Below, one piece after another: positions 53,453 through 62,681 of a stretch of DNA of 64,000 nucleotides. Position numbers and translations under genes: made by a program. Positions within the stretch are counted from its first letter, which is position 1, and every line of letters begins with the position of its first letter. Under the pieces are notes generated by a model. It searched no databases. It had not been told where the DNA came from and saw nothing but the letters and a program-made list of their open reading frames with translations. The stretch comes from Phycisphaeraceae bacterium. GTDB taxonomy: Bacteria; Planctomycetota; Phycisphaerae; Phycisphaerales; UBA1924. The stretch spans positions 62,001-126,000 of the forward strand of contig JAHBXL010000001.1 of assembly GCA_019636495.1 (NCBI GenBank), in the 5' to 3' direction.

Positions 53453-55207
53453 ATGGCACGATCACGCAAGAAGGTCGGCGAGATCCTCATCGGCATGGGC
53501 GTTGTGACGCAGCGCCAGGTTGAGGACGTGCTCATCAAGACCAAGGCGAGCGGGAAGCGCATCGGCGAGGCGCTGGTCGAGGCGGGCCTTGCGAAGGAAG
53601 AGCAGGTCGCCAAGGCGCTGGCGAATCAGTATGGCATGGAGTTCGTGGACCTGTCGGCGCAGGGCGTGGCCTCGCAGATCGACCCGAAACTGATCCCCGA
53701 CGAACTGATCAAGAAGCACCTGATACTTCCGATGTCGAAGGCGGGTGGGCGGTTGCAGTTGATTGTTCACGACCCGATGGACCTGGAACTGATGGACATG
53801 CTCCGGTTCCGGTTGAATGTGGAGATCGAGCCGAGGATCGCGGCGAAGGGTCAGATCAAGGCGTTCATCGAGCGGATGGGCCAGCCCGGGGCGGGCGGGC
53901 CGGGGCAGGCCCTGCCGCGGATGGTCGCGGCGAACGAATCGCTGGTCACGGAGTCGATCGACCGGACGATCGACCGATCGGTTGACCGGTCGATGGACAA
54001 GTCGATCGACGTTGCGGGCGAGGAAGCGCCGATTGTCAAACTGGTGACGCGCATCCTGGTCGAAGCGGTGAAGATGCGGGCATCGGACATTCACATCGAG
54101 CCGATGGCCGACCGCGTGCGGCTGCGGTACCGGATCGACGGCGAGTGCATGGAGCGCGACAACCTGCCGCAGCGCATGCAGAACTCGGTTCTGAGCCGCG
54201 TGAAACTGATGGCGGGGATGAACATCGCCGAGAAGCGCGTGCCGCAGGACGGGCGCATCAAGATCCCGGTGGATGACCACTTCATCGACTTCCGCGTGTC
54301 GGCGTGCCCGGCGTATCACGGCGAGAGCGTGGTGCTGCGTATTCTGCGTCCCGACTCGGTGAAGATCGGCCTTGTGAACCTCGGGTTCGAGGAAGACAAC
54401 CTGGCGATCTTCAACCGGATCATCCGGCGGCCCAACGGGATTTTCCTGGTGACGGGTCCGACCGGCTCGGGCAAGACGACGACGCTGTACAGCGCGCTGG
54501 ACGTGCTGAACCGTCCGGACCGGAAGATCATCACGGCCGAGGATCCCATCGAGTACAACTTCGAGGGGATCAACCAGTGCCAGGTGAACGAGAAGATCGG
54601 CCTGGGGTTTGACAAGATTCTGCGCACGATGCTTCGTCAGGCGCCGAACATCATCCTGGTGGGCGAGATCCGTGACCGCGAGGTGGCGGAGATCGCGATT
54701 CAGGCCGCGCTGACGGGCCACCTGGTGTTCTCGACGTTGCACACGAACGATGCACCCAGCGCGATCACGCGTCTGATCGACATGGGCCTCAAGCCGTTCC
54801 TGGTCGCCAGTTCGATCCAGGCGATCATGGCGCAGCGGCTGATCCGCGTGTTGTGCAAGGAGTGCAAGAAGGTCGACCCGAACCCGGACCCGAAGTTCCT
54901 GAACCTGATCGGCCTTCGGCCCGACGAGGCCGTGGGGCGGGTGTACCAGCCCACGGGGTGCCCGGTGTGCAACGGGACAGGGTTCAAAGGTCGGCAGGCG
55001 ATCTTTGAGTTGATGCAGATGAACTCGGAGATCCGCGAGTTGGCGTTCAACATGGCGTCGATCGCGCAGATCCGCCAGGCTGCGCTGGCCAACGGCATGC
55101 GGCCGCTGGTCTATGACGGCAAACTCAAGGTCCTCAAGGGCGTGACGACGCCCGCGGAAATCGCCAAGATGGCGCAGATGGAGGGGATGGCCGACATCGA
55201 GGCCTGA
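53453..55207 (+). CDS. Type IV pilus/type II secretion assembly ATPase (PilB/GspE), copy 1
   Basis: A 584-aa traffic ATPase that powers pilin assembly. The MshEN/GspE-N domain spans about residues 1-140 (GEILIGMGVVTQRQVEDVL). Walker A is VTGPTGSGKTTTL, the Asp box is ITAEDPIEYNF, Walker B is NIILVGEIRDREVAEIA and the His box is GHLVFSTLHTNDA. A zinc knuckle has CKECKK and CPVCNGTG. Between the N-domain and the motor lies a repeated linker, SIDRTIDRSVDRSMDKSIDV. It is the first gene of a cluster continuing with pilT and a second ATPase. Function as pilus or secretion motor cannot be separated. Confidence 0.93.
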   Translation: MARSRKKVGEILIGMGVVTQRQVEDVLIKTKASGKRIGEALVEAGLAKEEQVAKALANQYGMEFVDLSAQGVASQIDPKLIPDELIKKHLILPMSKAGGRLQLIVHDPMDLELMDMLRFRLNVEIEPRIAAKGQIKAFIERMGQPGAGGPGQALPRMVAANESLVTESIDRTIDRSVDRSMDKSIDVAGEEAPIVKLVTRILVEAVKMRASDIHIEPMADRVRLRYRIDGECMERDNLPQRMQNSVLSRVKLMAGMNIAEKRVPQDGRIKIPVDDHFIDFRVSACPAYHGESVVLRILRPDSVKIGLVNLGFEEDNLAIFNRIIRRPNGIFLVTGPTGSGKTTTLYSALDVLNRPDRKIITAEDPIEYNFEGINQCQVNEKIGLGFDKILRTMLRQAPNIILVGEIRDREVAEIAIQAALTGHLVFSTLHTNDAPSAITRLIDMGLKPFLVASSIQAIMAQRLIRVLCKECKKVDPNPDPKFLNLIGLRPDEAVGRVYQPTGCPVCNGTGFKGRQAIFELMQMNSEIRELAFNMASIAQIRQAALANGMRPLVYDGKLKVLKGVTTPAEIAKMAQMEGMADIEA

Positions 55208-55252
55208 CCCGAGCGATTTTTTTCTCACCAACGACCAACTGGAATCTGAACC

Positions 55253-56386
55253 ATGTCCGGCATCCAGATCGACCGCCTCCTCGATACCGTCGTCAAGTTC
55301 GGCGCAAGCGACCTTCACCTGACGGTGGGCCGCCCGCCGACGCTGCGGCTTCACGGCCACCTGAAGAACCTTCAGACCAAGGTCCTTGACTCCGAGGACA
55401 TGGTTTCGCTGATGAAGGCCATTACGAGCGAGCGGTCTCAGCAGGAACTGCAGGAGGAGGGCGGATGCGACTTCGGCTTTGCCTACGGCGAGGCGGCCCG
55501 CTTTCGCGTGTCGATCTTCCGGCAGCGCGGCGACCTGGCGATCGTTCTGCGCCAGATTCCCAACCGCCTGCTGACGTTCGAGCAGATCGGCCTCCCGGAG
55601 GTCATCCGCGACCTGGTGCGCCGGCCGCGCGGCCTGTTCCTGGTGACGGGGCCGACGGGCTCGGGCAAGACGACGTCGCTGGCGACGATGCTGGACTACG
55701 TGAACCAGAACTTCGATCGGCACATCGTGACGATGGAAGACCCGATCGAGTATTACCACTTCCACAAGAAGTCGATTGTGAACCAGCGCGAGGTCGGCAA
55801 CGACGTGCCGAGTTTCGCGGAGGCTCTGCGGCGTGTTTTGCGTTCGGACCCCGACTGCATCCTGGTCGGCGAAATGCGCGACCTCGAGACGATCGAGGCG
55901 GCGATCCGTGCGGCGGAAACAGGCCACCTTGTGTTCGCGACGCTGCACACGACGGGCGCGGCCAAGACAATCGACCGCGTGGTGGACGCGTTCCCGGTCA
56001 CCCAACAGAACCAGATCCGTGTGCAGTTGTCGACGTCGCTGGTCGCCATTCTGAGCCAGGCGCTGCTGCCGCGGGTGGACACGCAGGGGCTGGTGGCGGC
56101 GTACGAGTTCCTGGTGGTGACGCCGGCGATCGCGAACCTGATCCGCGACAACAAGACGTTCCGCATCGACTCGATGATCCAGACCGGGCGGAAGTTCGGC
56201 ATGCAGTTGCTGGATGACCACCTTTGGTCGCTGTACACGCGGGGCATGATCGCGGCGGAGGAGATGATCGACAAGGCCAAGAACCCGGCGGACCTGACTG
56301 ACAAAGTCCATAAACTGGGCCGGACGGTCGGTCGCATCGAACTCGACGAGGCGGAAGACGAGAAGGAAGCGAAGAAGCCGGCGTGA
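55253..56386 (+). CDS. pilT: Twitching motility retraction ATPase PilT
   Basis: A 377-aa hexameric ATPase that disassembles pili. The PAS-like N-domain (IDRLLDTVVKFGASDLHLTVGRPPTLRLHG) is typical. It is followed by Walker A TGPTGSGKTTSLATML, the Asp box MEDPIEYYHF, Walker B CILVGEMRDLETIEAA and the AIRAAETGHLVFATLHT segment that is diagnostic of PilT. The C-terminus is extended by about 20 charged residues (DEAEDEKEAKKPA). Its presence means that the adjacent machinery includes a retractable type IV pilus and not only a secretion system. Confidence 0.93.
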   Translation: MSGIQIDRLLDTVVKFGASDLHLTVGRPPTLRLHGHLKNLQTKVLDSEDMVSLMKAITSERSQQELQEEGGCDFGFAYGEAARFRVSIFRQRGDLAIVLRQIPNRLLTFEQIGLPEVIRDLVRRPRGLFLVTGPTGSGKTTSLATMLDYVNQNFDRHIVTMEDPIEYYHFHKKSIVNQREVGNDVPSFAEALRRVLRSDPDCILVGEMRDLETIEAAIRAAETGHLVFATLHTTGAAKTIDRVVDAFPVTQQNQIRVQLSTSLVAILSQALLPRVDTQGLVAAYEFLVVTPAIANLIRDNKTFRIDSMIQTGRKFGMQLLDDHLWSLYTRGMIAAEEMIDKAKNPADLTDKVHKLGRTVGRIELDEAEDEKEAKKPA

Positions 56387-56597
56387 CGCATGGGGACACG
56401 TGTTCAGGGTTAGGAACTGGTGATTTGAGGGCTTGAATGGGCGGCACAAATGTCTCGCTGGTCTGGTGTCGCATTCAAAAACAGACGCGAAAAAGTGTGT
56501 ATCTTGGAACCGTTCGGTGCGTCCGGCCCGATAGGCTGGAGTAGGCTGCCTGAATGGGCGGCGATGGCGCGCTTGGCGGTCGGAGGTTGCAACGACG

Positions 56598-58337
56598 ATG
56601 CCCGCGATAGATCCATCTGAGATGAAGGGCCGGAAACTCGGCCGCGTGCTGACGAAACTCGGCCGGGTTTCGCGCGAGCAGGTGCACGAGGCACTGGCCA
56701 TCCAGAAGACCCGCAAAGCGCCGATCGGTCAACTGCTGGTGGAACTGGGGTACTGCACGCAGCGCGATGTGCTGGAGGCTCTGGCCGGTCAGGCGGGCAT
56801 GTCGTACGTGGACCTGTCGAAAGCCGAACTGCCGGACGAGGTACGTGACTCGCTGGCGGCGGAGACGGTGCAGACGTATCAGGTGGTGCCTGTCGAGTAC
56901 AACCCGCGGAGCAAGCGGCTGAAGATCGCGATGAAGAGCGCGGACAACTTCCGCGCGGTGGACGACCTTCGGCTGCTGATGGGATTCAACGTCGAGGCGG
57001 TGGTCGCGGACCCGGCGGGGATTGATGCGATCATCAAGAAGCACTACTCCAAGGGCGAGTCGGTGACGGACGTGGTCTCCGCGCTCGCGGCGGATGACAG
57101 ACTCAAGGGCCTTGCGGGCAAGGGCGGACAGTCGATCGACCTGGACGCGGTGGTTGAGGCCTCGGAGGACAACAAGGTCATCAAACTGCTGAACCTTGTG
57201 CTGCTGCAGGCGATCAAGGACCGAGCGAGCGACATCCACTTCGAGCCGTTCGAGCACGAGTTCAAGATGCGGTACCGCATCGACGGCGTGCTGTACGAGA
57301 TGGTGCCACCTCCCAAGCACCTGGGGCCGGCGATCACGAGCCGCATCAAGGTCATGTCGAGCATGGACATCGCGGAGCGGCGACTTCCGCAGGACGGCCG
57401 CATCGAACTGGTGGTAGGGGGCGCGCCGGTCGATCTTCGCGTGAGCGTGCTGCCGACGATGCACGGCGAGAGCGTGGTGATGCGCGTGCTGGACCGCAGC
57501 AACGTGAAACTGCAACTCGACCGCATCGGCCTTCGGCCGGACGACCTGACGCACTTCCGCAAACTGATCAACAGGCCGAACGGGATCGTGATCGTGACGG
57601 GCCCGACCGGCTCGGGCAAGACCACGACGCTGTACGCCGCGCTGCAGGAACTCAACGACGTTTCGACCAAGATCCTCACGGCCGAGGACCCGGTGGAGTA
57701 CGACATCGACGGCCTGTGTCAGTGCCAGGTGAACGTGGAGACGGAGACGACGTTTGCGCGTCTGCTGCGGTCGTTCCTGCGTCAGGACCCGGACGTAATC
57801 CTGGTGGGCGAGATCCGCGACCTGGAGACCGGCATCATCGCCGTGCAGGCGTCGCTGACGGGGCACCTGGTGCTGAGCACGCTGCACACGAACGATGCGC
57901 CGAGTTCGATCCTTCGACTGGTGGACCTTGGCGTCGAGACGTTCCTTCTGACGGCGACGATCGAGGGCATCGTGGCGCAGCGACTGGTGCGGACGATCTG
58001 CCCGAACTGCAAGGAAAAGTATGAGCCCAAGGAAGAGGAACTGATGGAACTGGGGCTGCTGCCCGAGGACATCGGCGGGCGGCAGTTGTATCGCGGTCGC
58101 GGGTGCGAGGCCTGCCACAACTCGGGGTACAAGGGGCGGATGGCGATCTTCGAGATCATGGCGATGACGGACTCGCTGCGGGAACTGATCATGAAGAAGG
58201 CCTCGACGAACGTGTTGCGCGAGCACGCCCGCAAGTCGGGCATGCGGACGCTGCGCGAGTCGGGGTTGATGGCGATCTACGAGGGCCAGACGACCATCGA
58301 CGAGGTGGTGCGGGAGACGCTGGCGGACGAGGTGTGA
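56598..58337 (+). CDS. Type IV pilus/type II secretion assembly ATPase (PilB/GspE), copy 2
   Basis: A 579-aa homologue of the ATPase at 53453. The N-domain has GRVLTKLGRVSREQVHEAL and the motor has Walker A VTGPTGSGKTTTLYAAL, LTAEDPVEYDIDG, VILVGEIRDLETG and LHTNDAPSS. Zinc cysteines are CPNCKEKY and CEACHNSGYKG. It differs through most of its length from copy 1 and lacks the SIDR-type linker. This points to old duplication and separate duties, for instance pilus assembly against type II secretion. It directly precedes gspF/pilC, so it is the likely partner of that platform. Confidence 0.92.
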   Translation: MPAIDPSEMKGRKLGRVLTKLGRVSREQVHEALAIQKTRKAPIGQLLVELGYCTQRDVLEALAGQAGMSYVDLSKAELPDEVRDSLAAETVQTYQVVPVEYNPRSKRLKIAMKSADNFRAVDDLRLLMGFNVEAVVADPAGIDAIIKKHYSKGESVTDVVSALAADDRLKGLAGKGGQSIDLDAVVEASEDNKVIKLLNLVLLQAIKDRASDIHFEPFEHEFKMRYRIDGVLYEMVPPPKHLGPAITSRIKVMSSMDIAERRLPQDGRIELVVGGAPVDLRVSVLPTMHGESVVMRVLDRSNVKLQLDRIGLRPDDLTHFRKLINRPNGIVIVTGPTGSGKTTTLYAALQELNDVSTKILTAEDPVEYDIDGLCQCQVNVETETTFARLLRSFLRQDPDVILVGEIRDLETGIIAVQASLTGHLVLSTLHTNDAPSSILRLVDLGVETFLLTATIEGIVAQRLVRTICPNCKEKYEPKEEELMELGLLPEDIGGRQLYRGRGCEACHNSGYKGRMAIFEIMAMTDSLRELIMKKASTNVLREHARKSGMRTLRESGLMAIYEGQTTIDEVVRETLADEV

Positions 58338-58367
58338 TCGGGAAGGGGCGGGGGCCGGAGGTCAGGT

Positions 58368-59663
58368 ATGCCGACGTTTCAATATGAAGCGCTGAACGCC
58401 GCGGGCAAGCCCCAGAAGGGCACGGTGGACGCCACGACGAGTGAGGAGGCGGTGCAGCGGATCAAGGCGCAGGGGTACTTCCCGACGTCGGTTCGCGAGC
58501 AGAAGGCCAAGAAGGGCGCGGCGGGCGACGGGGCCGAGGCGCCGACCAAGTCGAAGAAGAAGCAGAAGGAGTTGTCCTTCAGTTTCGGCAAGGTGAGCGC
58601 GAAGAAACTGACGTTGTTCACTCGTCAGTTGTCGACGCTGCAGGACGCGGGCCTGCCGCTGCTGCGGTCATTGCAGATCCTTGAGGGCCAGCAGAAGCCC
58701 GGCAAACTCAAGAACATCCTGACGGACGTGTGCGAGGACGTGGAGGGCGGGTCGAGCCTGTCGGAGGCGATGGCCAAGCACCCCGCGGCGTTCGACAAGT
58801 TGTACACGAAGATGGTCGCGGCGGGCGAGGTCGGCGGCGTGCTGGACATTATCCTGCAGCGGCTGGCGGAGTTCATGGAGAAGGCCCAGCGTCTGAAGCG
58901 GAAGATCAAGGGCGCGATGGTGTACCCGTCGGTGGTGGTGTGCGTCGCGGTGGCGATCGTGACGTTCATCATGTGGTTCATCATCCCGAAGTTCGAGGAG
59001 ATCTTCCGCGACTTCGGCGTGCCGCTGCCGGCGCTGACGCGGTGGCTGATCGATACGTCGTCGTGGGTGGCAGGGAAGAAGACGGGCCAGACGGTTCCCG
59101 GAGCGGTGTGGGTGTTCCTGTCGCCGGTGTTCCTGTTCGTGTTCGTGAAACTGGCGCGGAGGGCGACGCCCGGCCGGGCCGCGCTGGACACCCTGCTGCT
59201 GTGGACGCCGGTGTTCGGCGACCTGGTGCGGAAGAGCGTGACGGCGCGGTTCACGCGGACGCTGGGCACGCTGATCTCGGCGGGCGTTCCGATTCTCGAG
59301 GCGATGCTCATCACGCGGGACACATCGGGCAACTACGTCTTTGAAAAGGCTCTGACGAAGGTGCACGACTCGATCCGCGAGGGCGAGTCTTTCGCCGACC
59401 CGCTGCGTGAAAGCAAGGTCTGCGATGCGATCGTGGTGAACATGATCGACGTCGGCGAGGAGACGGGCGACCTGGACGCGATGCTGATGAAGATCGCGGA
59501 CAACTACGACGAAGAGGTGGACGTCGCCGTCGCGGCGATGGTCGCGCTCATCGAGCCCATGCTGATGGTGGTGCTGGGCGTGATCGTCGGCACGATCGTC
59601 GTGTCGATGTTCCTCCCGCTGGTCGCCATGATCGAGTCCCTCCAGCAAGGCGGTGCGGTGTGA
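58368..59663 (+). CDS. Inner-membrane platform protein (GspF/PilC)
   Basis: A 431-aa protein: MPTFQYEALNAAGKPQKGTVDA is the usual start. After a Lys-rich linker come two GspF repeats, LTLFTRQLSTLQDAGLPLLRSLQILE and VTARFTRTLGTLISAGVPILEAMLITRD. Each leads to a membrane region (YPSVVVCVAVAIVTFIMWFIIPKFEEIF; the C-terminal MVALIEPMLMVVLGVIVGTIVVSMFLPLVAMIES). It links the cytoplasmic ATPase to pilin subunits in the inner membrane. Its stop overlaps the next start (GTGA). Confidence 0.93.
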   Translation: MPTFQYEALNAAGKPQKGTVDATTSEEAVQRIKAQGYFPTSVREQKAKKGAAGDGAEAPTKSKKKQKELSFSFGKVSAKKLTLFTRQLSTLQDAGLPLLRSLQILEGQQKPGKLKNILTDVCEDVEGGSSLSEAMAKHPAAFDKLYTKMVAAGEVGGVLDIILQRLAEFMEKAQRLKRKIKGAMVYPSVVVCVAVAIVTFIMWFIIPKFEEIFRDFGVPLPALTRWLIDTSSWVAGKKTGQTVPGAVWVFLSPVFLFVFVKLARRATPGRAALDTLLLWTPVFGDLVRKSVTARFTRTLGTLISAGVPILEAMLITRDTSGNYVFEKALTKVHDSIREGESFADPLRESKVCDAIVVNMIDVGEETGDLDAMLMKIADNYDEEVDVAVAAMVALIEPMLMVVLGVIVGTIVVSMFLPLVAMIESLQQGGAV

Positions 59664-60499
59664 ACCGGACTCCCCAACGGACACGCTCGCGGCGGGCGTT
59701 CACGCTCATCGAGGCGTCGGTGACGATCATCATCATCGCGATGCTCGCGGGCATCCTGATGTTCGCGGTGCGCAAGGGCGTGCAGGGCGCACGGCTCGCG
59801 GCGGAGCGGCAACTCCTCAATGCGTTGAGCATGGGTGTGCAGTCGTTCCGCAACGACCACGGGTTCCTGCCGCCGTTGATCGATGACCGGCTCGACGGCG
59901 CGGGCAACCCGGTCGGGAACGTGCTCGATGGGCAGAACCGTCCCCGGGTTCGCGATTCAGACTTCCTGATGTCGGCCGGGACCTCGGACCCCAACGACCC
60001 GCGCTACAGCGTCTACGCGCTGCAGTGGTATGTGATGGGCATGCTCGACATGCCCGTCGCGGGCCGACCGCTGGACGGCGCGGCGGGCCCGGGCATCACC
60101 AAGCCGCAGCCGGATGGGACGTTCGCCGGTCGCGGCAAGGTGTACGACGCGAAGTTCGATGTTGGCCGGATCGGTTCGCGGAACAAGATCAACATCGGGG
60201 CGGACGAGGCCCGCATCAGCCTGACTGACCGCTGGGGGAGCAACATCCGCTACTACCGATGGAAGCCGCAGTATGGCGCGGACGGTCAGGTGGCCCAGTA
60301 TCTGGTGCCGCGGGCGGTTGGCGACCATCGCTCCAACGCGGATGTGCGCTCCGCGGAGTACGCGATTGTGAGTCTTGGTCCGGACTTGCGGACGGACGAG
60401 CGCCGGCCGCTGCCGACGGCGGGGAATGTGACGGCCGCGGTGGACCCGGCCGCGTTGGATGAGTCGGTTCGCGACGACCTGGTGGAGACCGGACGATGA
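59660..60499 (+). CDS. Pseudopilin 1 of the pilus/secretion operon
   Basis: A 279-aa protein with signal RTRSRRA|FTLIEASVTIIIIAMLAGILMFAV. The residue before the cut is alanine, not the usual glycine. The C-terminal domain is large (ARLAAERQLLNALSMGVQSFRNDHGFLPPLIDD; GRIGSRNKINIGADEARISLTDRWGSNIRYYRW) and GspG-like in its first helix. GTG overlaps the gspF stop. Minor or major subunit cannot be decided. ATGA overlap with the next gene. Confidence 0.85.
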   Translation: MNRTPQRTRSRRAFTLIEASVTIIIIAMLAGILMFAVRKGVQGARLAAERQLLNALSMGVQSFRNDHGFLPPLIDDRLDGAGNPVGNVLDGQNRPRVRDSDFLMSAGTSDPNDPRYSVYALQWYVMGMLDMPVAGRPLDGAAGPGITKPQPDGTFAGRGKVYDAKFDVGRIGSRNKINIGADEARISLTDRWGSNIRYYRWKPQYGADGQVAQYLVPRAVGDHRSNADVRSAEYAIVSLGPDLRTDERRPLPTAGNVTAAVDPAALDESVRDDLVETGR

Positions 60500-61611
60500 A
60501 CGCGACACGTCAAGTCCGACGCGGGATCAGGTCGGCGTTCACGCTGATCGAGATGCTGGTGGTGATGATCATCATCGTGATCCTCCTGGGGATCGCGGTT
60601 CCGAGTTTTCAGGCGATCCTGAGCAGTTCGGAGTCTGCGCTGGCCGAAACGATGCTGAAGGCGGGGATGCGAGCCGGTCGGGATGCGGCGCTGCGATCGA
60701 GCGGGGACCGCGACAGCGCGGTGGTGTTTTTCTTCGAGCCGGGCGGTCAGTGCAGCATGGTGGTGTGCGTGAAGGCGGGGACGCTGCTGGATGAGGACGG
60801 CGCGGGGAACACGGTGGCGCGCGAAGTGTTCGCGCCCTCGCCGGTGAACCAGCCGATCCAGTTGCCGCGGGGCTGGTCGGTGCGTGGGTATGCGCCGGCG
60901 TATTCGATCGGCGTCTCGAACAACGTGACGCTGGATGCCAATCACGAGTGGTACGAGAGCAACCCCGGTCGGCCGTTGAACGCGCAGCAGGGGAACTGGG
61001 TCTTTCCGGAGACCGGGTTTTACAACACGACCGTGAACAACGACGGGTTCAACCGTCAGTCGTTCATGGTGCGATTCCAGGCGGGCTCGGGGCTGGTGAA
61101 GATCGCCGACACTTCGACCGTGCTGGTGGTGGCGCCGGGTCCGTACGCGGCGTGGCGCGGGTCGGGCGTGTTTTCGCAGCACCGTGCCGACCAGGCCGAG
61201 GACCTGACGAAGTTCGTGCAGCGCGTGCTGACGGCACCGACCTCGCTGAGCGATTCGCAGCGTCGCCAGTTGATCGGGCTTCGCGCCAGCGACAGTGTTC
61301 TGTGCCGCGCGGTGTCGCAACTGGTGTTGTACGAGGAGCGCGAACTGGCCCGTGGGCTGGGGGTTCGCGCGGATCGGGACACGTCGAGTCTGTACCAGCC
61401 GTTCGTGGTCGGCGCATCGTCGGCTCCGGAACTGGTCGCGGGCGCGGATGTGACGGCCCGGAACATCAACCGGTGGGTGACGGGCGACACGAATTTCGAT
61501 GGTCGTCACCGGTCGTTCAACGGCGTCAACCGCGAGGACGTGCCGAACACGCGCGTGTTCGCGCTGGACCGGGCGACGGGCACGCTGCTGCAGGTGGAGG
61601 TTGAGCCATGA
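60496..61611 (+). CDS. Pseudopilin 2 (GspH/FimT-like)
   Basis: A 371-aa protein with RRGIRSA|FTLIEMLVVMIIIVILLGIAVPSF. The following ESALAETMLKAGMRAGRDAALRSSGDRDSAVVFFFEPGG matches the GspH/FimT pattern (helix then beta strand starting the domain). A long C-terminal region of about 250 residues is unusual and is not recognised. Alanine at -1. It is coupled by ATGA overlaps to the genes on both sides. Confidence 0.83.
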   Translation: MNATRQVRRGIRSAFTLIEMLVVMIIIVILLGIAVPSFQAILSSSESALAETMLKAGMRAGRDAALRSSGDRDSAVVFFFEPGGQCSMVVCVKAGTLLDEDGAGNTVAREVFAPSPVNQPIQLPRGWSVRGYAPAYSIGVSNNVTLDANHEWYESNPGRPLNAQQGNWVFPETGFYNTTVNNDGFNRQSFMVRFQAGSGLVKIADTSTVLVVAPGPYAAWRGSGVFSQHRADQAEDLTKFVQRVLTAPTSLSDSQRRQLIGLRASDSVLCRAVSQLVLYEERELARGLGVRADRDTSSLYQPFVVGASSAPELVAGADVTARNINRWVTGDTNFDGRHRSFNGVNREDVPNTRVFALDRATGTLLQVEVEP

Positions 61612-62681
61612 TCCGATCATGCGGAACAAGGCGGGCGGCGGTCGCGGCGTTCACGCTCATCGAGATCCTGATCTCGGTGCTCATTCTTGGCCTGGGCCTG
61701 CTGGGCCTTGGCGCGCTGTTCCCGGTGGTGCTGCGCGAGCAGCGGATCGGGACGGACAACATCCTGGGCGTGGTGGTGACGAACAACGTCAAGGCCACGC
61801 TGCCGCACATGGAACTCAACGCGCTGCTGCAGGGCTGGAACCCGTCGGATGCGCGGGATGTGTGGCGCGATTGGCGGTGGCATACGTCCAACGGCACGGC
61901 GGAACTGGATGATGAGGACTATGAACTGGGGCAGTGGTGGGTGCCGGAAGTTGATGACAACGGCGATGCGACATGGGGCGATGCGAGCGCGGCGAACCGG
62001 CAAGTGCTCGTGCCGCTGCGCAGCCGGCTGTACCCGTTCGCGGGCCCGGACCTGCGCCGGCCGCAGTATGTATGGGACATCGCGGTGCACCGGATGCCCG
62101 ACTTCATCGCCGGGAACTCGTCGCTGAATGATCCGCTGCACGCGGTGGTCTTTGTGCGGCGGGTCGATCCTCGGATCCGCGTCGTTCCTGGGAACAACCG
62201 CTCGTTGCTGCGTGCGCTGACGGACCGCTCGCTTCCCGCGGCGGAGTGGCGCGTGCCGGTGGGCCGGCAGGCCGGGAACAGTGACCTGCCGACGTTTGAC
62301 GGGACCGATGGCGCGGGGGGTGTTGCGTACTCGGAGCCGATCGTCGCCGATCGCGGCGTGGATTGGCAGTTCGACATGACCATTCCCGATGCGCAGGTTC
62401 CCGGGCGGTACATCAGCAACCTCGATATCAACCATCCGAGCGGGCGTGCCCGGCTGATGGCCCAGCCCAACCAGCGTCTGGTTGACAACCTCGGCAACAT
62501 CTACACGGTGGAGACGGTGGAGCGCGACGTCGGGGCCAACAGCGGCCGCTGGCGCATCCGCATCAACCCGCCGATTCCGGATTCGCTGCGGATCAACGCG
62601 GCCAACCGGCCGCGGATCGTGCAGTTCGTGTTCACGCCGCAGGTTCCCGCGGGCGTGGCCGTTGTGGAGGTGCTGCGATGA
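61608..62681 (+). CDS. Pseudopilin 3 (GspI/PilV-like)
   Basis: A 357-aa protein with RRAAVAA|FTLIEILISVLILGLGLLGLGALFPVV. The LGLGLLGLGALFP helix is the PilV/GspI type. The rest (DARDVWRDWRWHTSNG; YVWDIAVHRMPDF; VVFVRRVDPRIR) forms a beta-rich domain of no known family. Such minor pseudopilins cap the tip of the pilus. Alanine at -1. ATGA overlaps on both sides. Confidence 0.82.
   Translation: MIRSCGTRRAAVAAFTLIEILISVLILGLGLLGLGALFPVVLREQRIGTDNILGVVVTNNVKATLPHMELNALLQGWNPSDARDVWRDWRWHTSNGTAELDDEDYELGQWWVPEVDDNGDATWGDASAANRQVLVPLRSRLYPFAGPDLRRPQYVWDIAVHRMPDFIAGNSSLNDPLHAVVFVRRVDPRIRVVPGNNRSLLRALTDRSLPAAEWRVPVGRQAGNSDLPTFDGTDGAGGVAYSEPIVADRGVDWQFDMTIPDAQVPGRYISNLDINHPSGRARLMAQPNQRLVDNLGNIYTVETVERDVGANSGRWRIRINPPIPDSLRINAANRPRIVQFVFTPQVPAGVAVVEVLR

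Noticed and set aside
53462..56716. Open frame of 1084 codons on the minus strand
   Set aside because: Shadow of the ATPase and pilT genes.
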